A stretch of DNA of 39,102 nt from assembly GCA_016872715.1 (NCBI GenBank), contig VGZD01000024.1, positions 1 through 39,102 of the forward strand, given 5' to 3'. Below are positions 35,628 to 39,102 of this stretch, in pieces. Below the pieces are notes generated by a model. The model had not been told where the DNA came from. It made no database searches and saw only the letters and a program-made list of their open reading frames with translations. The translations under genes were made by a program, and so were the position numbers. The stretch comes from Planctomycetota bacterium (GTDB taxonomy: Bacteria > Planctomycetota > UBA1135 > GCA-002686595). Numbering within the stretch: the first letter of the stretch is position 1; every line of letters starts with the position of its first letter.

Positions 35628-35679
35628 CCGCCCCCAGTCTCCGCCCCCAGTCTCCGCGCCCAATTTCCGCGCCCAATTT
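35628..35679. repeat. Four 13-bp tandem repeats beside tRNA-Pro
   Basis: Units at 35628, 35641, 35654 and 35667: two copies of CCGCCCCCAGTCT followed by two copies of CCGCGCCCAATTT, each pair exact. The two types share 9 of 13 positions. The array sits in non-coding DNA between the NHL gene and the 3' end of the tRNA gene. Confidence 0.9.
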
Positions 35680-35722
35680 CGGCCCCGGGCCCCACCGGGA
35701 CGCCCGCGCGCACACGAGCAGC

Positions 35723-35800
<78 letters not shown>

Positions 35801-35916
35801 ACCCATGAGTATCTGCTGAAAGGGGGGCGGAGAGTCTACGGGTTGGGTGGCTCTCGCGCCAACGGCGGCCGCGGGCGGCGCTTGGTCCGCGCTCGGGATG
35901 GGGCCAGAATGGGCCC

Positions 35917-36240
35917 ATGGCTCGTCCCCTGCGCCGACTCTACCCCATCTCGGGCGTGGTGCGCCGCCGTCACCGCACTTGGATGGCCTCGATGTGCTTC
36001 GCGACCGCCGGGGCCGCCGTGTGGGGTGGTGCGATCCTCTGGCGCGCGCTCGACCCCGGCCACGGGCCGGACCTGCTCTCGACCCTGCTCGTCTCGGCGG
36101 CCTTCACGGTCCCCGGCGCGATCCTCGCGCTGCTCTCGATCCGCGCGCGCTGGGTGTGGGTGCTCTTGGCGGGCATCCCGCTGTTCGCCAACGGCGTGAT
36201 GATCGTCGTGCCGTGGATCGTGCTACGACTGCGCGGCTAA
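35917..36240 (+). CDS. Small membrane protein, three predicted helices
   Basis: The 107 residues show an Arg-rich start (positive inside) and hydrophobic segments at about 22-45, 56-76 and 80-103. I do not recognise a family. A similar small-protein layout is common among uncharacterised planctomycete genes. Its last 18 bases overlap the end of the convergent gene at 36223. The 116 bases between it and the tRNA gene hold only the possible tRNA promoter. Confidence 0.65.
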   Translation: MARPLRRLYPISGVVRRRHRTWMASMCFATAGAAVWGGAILWRALDPGHGPDLLSTLLVSAAFTVPGAILALLSIRARWVWVLLAGIPLFANGVMIVVPWIVLRLRG

Positions 36241-36627
36241 CGGCGTCGCGTGGAAGATCATCCACGCGCCCGTGATCGCCGCGAGCACCGTCAGCAGGAG
36301 CGGGACCATCGCCGTGCGGAAGTGCAGCTTGCGGTGCTTGCGGTCGCGCAACATCATCACGCCCGTCACCGTCGGCAGAACGTAGGCGTAGGTGGCGATG
36401 CGCGCGATCTTCAGGTGCACCGGCGTGATCCAGCCCGCCGACTCGAGGTCATACAGCTTGCCGAGCGCGAGCGCCGCGACGATCGCCAGCGCGAGCGAGA
36501 TCAGCGTGAGCACCACGAGGGCGAGGTGCAGGCGCAGCTTGGCCTTGAGGCCGGTGTAGACCACCAGTCCCAGGAGCGCGACCGTCAACAGGAGGAACGT
36601 CGGAAAGAGAACCTGCGGTGAGCTCAT
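36223..36627 (-). CDS. Four-helix membrane protein, unknown function (DUF420-like)
   Basis: The 134 residues have about four hydrophobic helices, with histidines near helix ends (LRLHLALV, PVHLKIAR, RKLHFRTA, WMIFHATP) that could bind heme or metal. The spacing recalls DUF420 or small cytochrome-b561-like proteins, but this is a weak impression. The ATG at 36627 shares one base with the gpsA stop (TGATG), so it is translated with gpsA in the plsY-gpsA unit. Confidence 0.7.
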   Translation of the reverse strand: MSSPQVLFPTFLLLTVALLGLVVYTGLKAKLRLHLALVVLTLISLALAIVAALALGKLYDLESAGWITPVHLKIARIATYAYVLPTVTGVMMLRDRKHRKLHFRTAMVPLLLTVLAAITGAWMIFHATPLAAQS

Positions 36628-37661
36628 CAGACGAGGCCTTTCATTTCGGGCGCGGGTTCGCGACGCATCAAGTGGGCCACGGCCGTGCGCGGGTCCTTGC
36701 GCTCGAACAGCACGGCGTGCACCTCGGCCGCGATCGGCATCGAGACGCCCGAGAGCTCGGACTCCGGCCCGAACAGCGCCTTGGTGGTCCACACGCCCTC
36801 GGCGACCATTTTCATGCGCGCGAGCAGGCTCTCGAGCGTCTCGCCGCGCCCGATGGCCTCGCCCACCGCGCGGTTGCGCGAGTGGCGCGAGCAACAGGTC
36901 GTGACGAGGTCGCCGATGCCGGCGAGGCCGAAGAACGTCTCCTTGCGCGCGCCGCGGGCGACGCCGACGCGCGCCATCTCGACCATGCCGCGCGTGATGA
37001 GCGCCGCCTTGGCGTTGTCGCCCAGCCCCAGCCCGTCGCTGATGCCCGCCGCGATCGCGATCACGTTCTTGAGCGCGCCGCCGAGCTCGACGCCGAGTAG
37101 GTCATCGCTGGTGTAGACGCGGAAGCTCTCGCCGTTGAAGGCCGCCTGCGTGCGGCTCGCGACCCACGCGTCGTTCGACGCCGCGACCACGGTGGCGGGC
37201 TTGCCCAGCGCGACCTCCTCGGCATGGCTCGGACCGGAGAGCACCGCGAGCGGTCGCGTCCCGAGCACGCTCTCGAGGATCTCGGTCGGCCGCGCGAGCG
37301 TCTCGATCTCCAGTCCCTTGCTCGCCGACACGATCGGCACGTTGCCCCCGAGCGCGTCCTCGAAGCGCGCCGCCACGGTGCGCAAGAACTGCGTCGGAAC
37401 GGCGCTGATCGCGAGCTGCGCGCCAGCCGCCGCCGCATGCGCATCCGCGCTGAAGCGCAAGTTCGCCGGCAGCGCCACGCCCGGCACGTAGCGCCGGTTC
37501 TCGCGCGCCGCGTTGAACTCATCCGCGTGCGCGCGTTGATTGCACCACACGCTGACCTCGACGCCCTTGCGCGCGAGCAGGAGCGCGAGCGCCGTGCCCC
37601 AACTGCCGTCGCCGAGGACGACCGCGCGCCGCAGTTGCTCGTCGCGCGCGTCAGCCACCAC
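36627..37661 (-). CDS. gpsA: Glycerol-3-phosphate dehydrogenase [NAD(P)+]
   Basis: GpsA reduces dihydroxyacetone phosphate to sn-glycerol-3-phosphate for phospholipid synthesis. The 344 residues contain the Rossmann motif LGDGSWGTALA (about 16-26), SGPSHAEEVA, the catalytic-lysine block ALKNVIAIAAG and GLAGIGDLVTTC with SRNRAVG. The start is GTG at 37661 or the adjacent GTG at 37658, inside the last codons of plsY (11-base overlap). PlsY uses the acylated product's precursor, so the gene pair covers two consecutive needs of the same pathway. Confidence 0.95.
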   Translation of the reverse strand: MVADARDEQLRRAVVLGDGSWGTALALLLARKGVEVSVWCNQRAHADEFNAARENRRYVPGVALPANLRFSADAHAAAAGAQLAISAVPTQFLRTVAARFEDALGGNVPIVSASKGLEIETLARPTEILESVLGTRPLAVLSGPSHAEEVALGKPATVVAASNDAWVASRTQAAFNGESFRVYTSDDLLGVELGGALKNVIAIAAGISDGLGLGDNAKAALITRGMVEMARVGVARGARKETFFGLAGIGDLVTTCCSRHSRNRAVGEAIGRGETLESLLARMKMVAEGVWTTKALFGPESELSGVSMPIAAEVHAVLFERKDPRTAVAHLMRREPAPEMKGLV

Positions 37662-38280
37662 CGGCTCCGGGCGCGGCGGCGCGCTTGGCGCCGATCTTGG
37701 ACTCCGTTCCCGCCACGATGCGGGCCATGTTCGAGCGGTGGCGCACGAGGATCAAGAGCGCGAGCAGCGCGGCGGCGGCGGTCGGCTCCGCGCGCGCGGT
37801 GAGCAGCCAAGCCGCAACCGGAAAGGCGAGTCCCATGGCGATCGACGCGAGGCTCACCATGCGTCCTCCTGCCAGCGTCGCGAGCCAGACCGCGCCGCCG
37901 ACGGCCCAAATCCACGGATCGAGCGCCACGAGCACGCCGCAGCCCGTCGCCACGCCCTTGCCGCCGGCAAAGCGCAGCCAGAGCGGAAAACAGTGACCGA
38001 GCACGCTCGCGGCGCCGCAGGCCGTGGCCGTCCACGAGAGGGGCTCGCTTTGGGCCAACAGACCGGCGAACGCGAACACGGCCACCCAGCCCTTGGCGAA
38101 GTCGAGCACGAACACCGCGAGGCCGACCGGCTTGCCCGCGGCGCGCATGGCGTTGGTGGCGCCGATGTTGCCCGAGCCGACGCTGCGCAAGTCGATGCCC
38201 TTGGCGAGCCGCACGAGCACGAGGCCGAACGGAATCGATCCGAGGAGGTACGAGGCGAGGAGCGCGAGGACGAGCGGCAT
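37651..38280 (-). CDS. plsY: Glycerol-3-phosphate acyltransferase PlsY
   Basis: PlsY transfers the acyl chain from acyl-phosphate to glycerol-3-phosphate at the inner membrane. The 209-residue protein has multiple hydrophobic helices and the family motifs GSGNIGATNAMR, the glycine-rich FAGGKGVATGCG and RHRSNMARI. The ATG at 38280 starts directly at the first helix (MPLVLALLASYLLGSIPFG); the frame is open for 14 more codons upstream, but these are not PlsY-like. It leads the plsY-gpsA-DUF unit and diverges from the gene at 38336 across 55 bases. Confidence 0.95.
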   Translation of the reverse strand: MPLVLALLASYLLGSIPFGLVLVRLAKGIDLRSVGSGNIGATNAMRAAGKPVGLAVFVLDFAKGWVAVFAFAGLLAQSEPLSWTATACGAASVLGHCFPLWLRFAGGKGVATGCGVLVALDPWIWAVGGAVWLATLAGGRMVSLASIAMGLAFPVAAWLLTARAEPTAAAALLALLILVRHRSNMARIVAGTESKIGAKRAAAPGAGGG

Positions 38281-38335
38281 CGGCGAGTGCGGGCCCCTGC
38301 GGGCGCGACAGGGTAGCAACATCTACACTCCCACC

Positions 38336-39102
38336 GTGACCTCCCGCCCCCAAGGCCCCGTGGTCGGCATCGACACCGGCGGCACGTTCACGGACCTCGC
38401 GCTCGTCGAAGGCAACCGCGTGCGGCTCGAGAAGGTGCCGAGCACGCCCGACGATCCCTCGCGCGCGCTGCTCGCGGGCCTCGAACGCCTCGGGCTCGGC
38501 CCCCACGCTCGACCGCGCGAGCTGCGCGTCGTGCACGGGACGACCGTCGGACTCAACGCGCTGCTCACGGGCCGCGTCGCGCGCACGGCGCTCGTCACCA
38601 ACGCAGGCTTCGTCGACCTGATCGAGATCGCGCGCCAAGATCGGCCCGATCTCTACGCGCTGCGGCCCGTCAAGCCGCCGGACCTCGTGCCGCGCGAGCT
38701 GCGTTTCGAGGTCGGACAGCGCTCGTGGCCGAGGCTCTCCGACGGCGCACTCCAGACCGTGCGTTCGCCGAGCGCGCGCGAGCTCGCGGCCCTGCGTCGA
38801 GCGATCGCGCGCGCGGCTCCGCAGTCGCTCGCCGTGTGCCTGCTGCACTCCTACGCCGATCCAGAGATCGAGCGCGCTCTCGCGCGCGCACTCGCGCCCC
38901 TGCGACTGCCGTTGACGCTCTCCGCGGAACTCGTGCGCGAGCACCGCGAGTACGAGCGCTTCTCGACCGCCGTGGTGAACGCCGCGCTCGCGCCCGTCGT
39001 CGGCGCCTACCTACAACGCCTGACGCAGGCACTCGGCGACGCGCGCCTCGAGCTCTTGCGCTCGAGCGGTGGCACGATCCCCGCCGCGCGCGCCGCGCTC
39101 GA
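38336..39102 (+). CDS. Hydantoinase/oxoprolinase A family protein, 5' part only
   Basis: The gene starts at a GTG (38336) and runs off the right edge, leaving 255 codons. It opens with the ASKHA-type phosphate motif GIDTGGTFTDLALV, followed by VHGTTVGLNALLTGRVARTALVTN split over two conserved blocks, then RQDRPDLYAL and SSGGT. This is the N-terminal domain of HyuA / 5-oxoprolinase subunit A, which uses ATP to open hydantoin, oxoproline or acetone-type substrates. The B subunit and the substrate lie outside the window. Confidence 0.9.
   Translation, partial: MTSRPQGPVVGIDTGGTFTDLALVEGNRVRLEKVPSTPDDPSRALLAGLERLGLGPHARPRELRVVHGTTVGLNALLTGRVARTALVTNAGFVDLIEIARQDRPDLYALRPVKPPDLVPRELRFEVGQRSWPRLSDGALQTVRSPSARELAALRRAIARAAPQSLAVCLLHSYADPEIERALARALAPLRLPLTLSAELVREHREYERFSTAVVNAALAPVVGAYLQRLTQALGDARLELLRSSGGTIPAARAAL

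Overview
The window is very GC-rich (roughly 70% by eye) and densely coding. It looks like a chromosomal piece of a planctomycete, probably one of the high-GC marine lineages. The reasons are a paired DUF1501 (TAT) / cytochrome-DUF1549-DUF1553 gene set, a formylglycine sulfatase and a sialate O-acetylesterase, a giant Ser/Thr kinase with a DWG motif and WD40-like repeats, and two large secreted paralogues ending in a Cys-rich C-terminal domain that I recall from many planctomycete exoproteins. No insertion sequence, prophage, CRISPR array or rRNA was seen. One tRNA is present.

Layout. 1-2577: the 5' end of a sialate O-acetylesterase gene (running off the left edge) diverges from moaA. 2632-11965: a nine-gene arginine operon on the minus strand, in the order argR-argG-[P-loop gene]-argC-argD-argF'-argB-argE-argH. 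Most junctions are 4-bp stop/start overlaps. The order and the transcarbamylase residues point to a pathway with acylated (probably succinylated) intermediates, as in Bacteroides and Xanthomonas, rather than the classical ornithine route. An AT-rich promoter with an inverted repeat lies before argR. 12152-19823: a sulfatase, a coiled-coil LTxxQ-like envelope protein on the plus strand, and the DUF1501 / DUF1549-DUF1553 pair. 19985-25780: two tandem secreted paralogues, one carrying an inserted block of thrombospondin type-3 calcium-binding repeats. 25955-31836: a polyferredoxin-TPR membrane protein divergent from a 1330-residue kinase. 31849-35603: a small Rieske protein, then a phosphodiesterase and an NHLRC2-like thioredoxin/NHL protein in one plus-strand unit. 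35723-35800: tRNA-Pro(GGG). 35917-39102: two small membrane proteins, gpsA and plsY (phospholipid precursor synthesis), and the start of a hydantoinase/oxoprolinase-family gene.

How the genes work together. The arginine operon holds every step from N-acylglutamate to arginine (argB, argC, argD, argF', argE, argG, argH) plus its repressor, but no recognisable argA, argJ or GNAT-type N-acylglutamate synthase. The one unexplained member, a 362-residue P-loop protein translationally coupled to both argG and argC, is therefore a candidate for the missing first step. This is the most interesting lead in the window.
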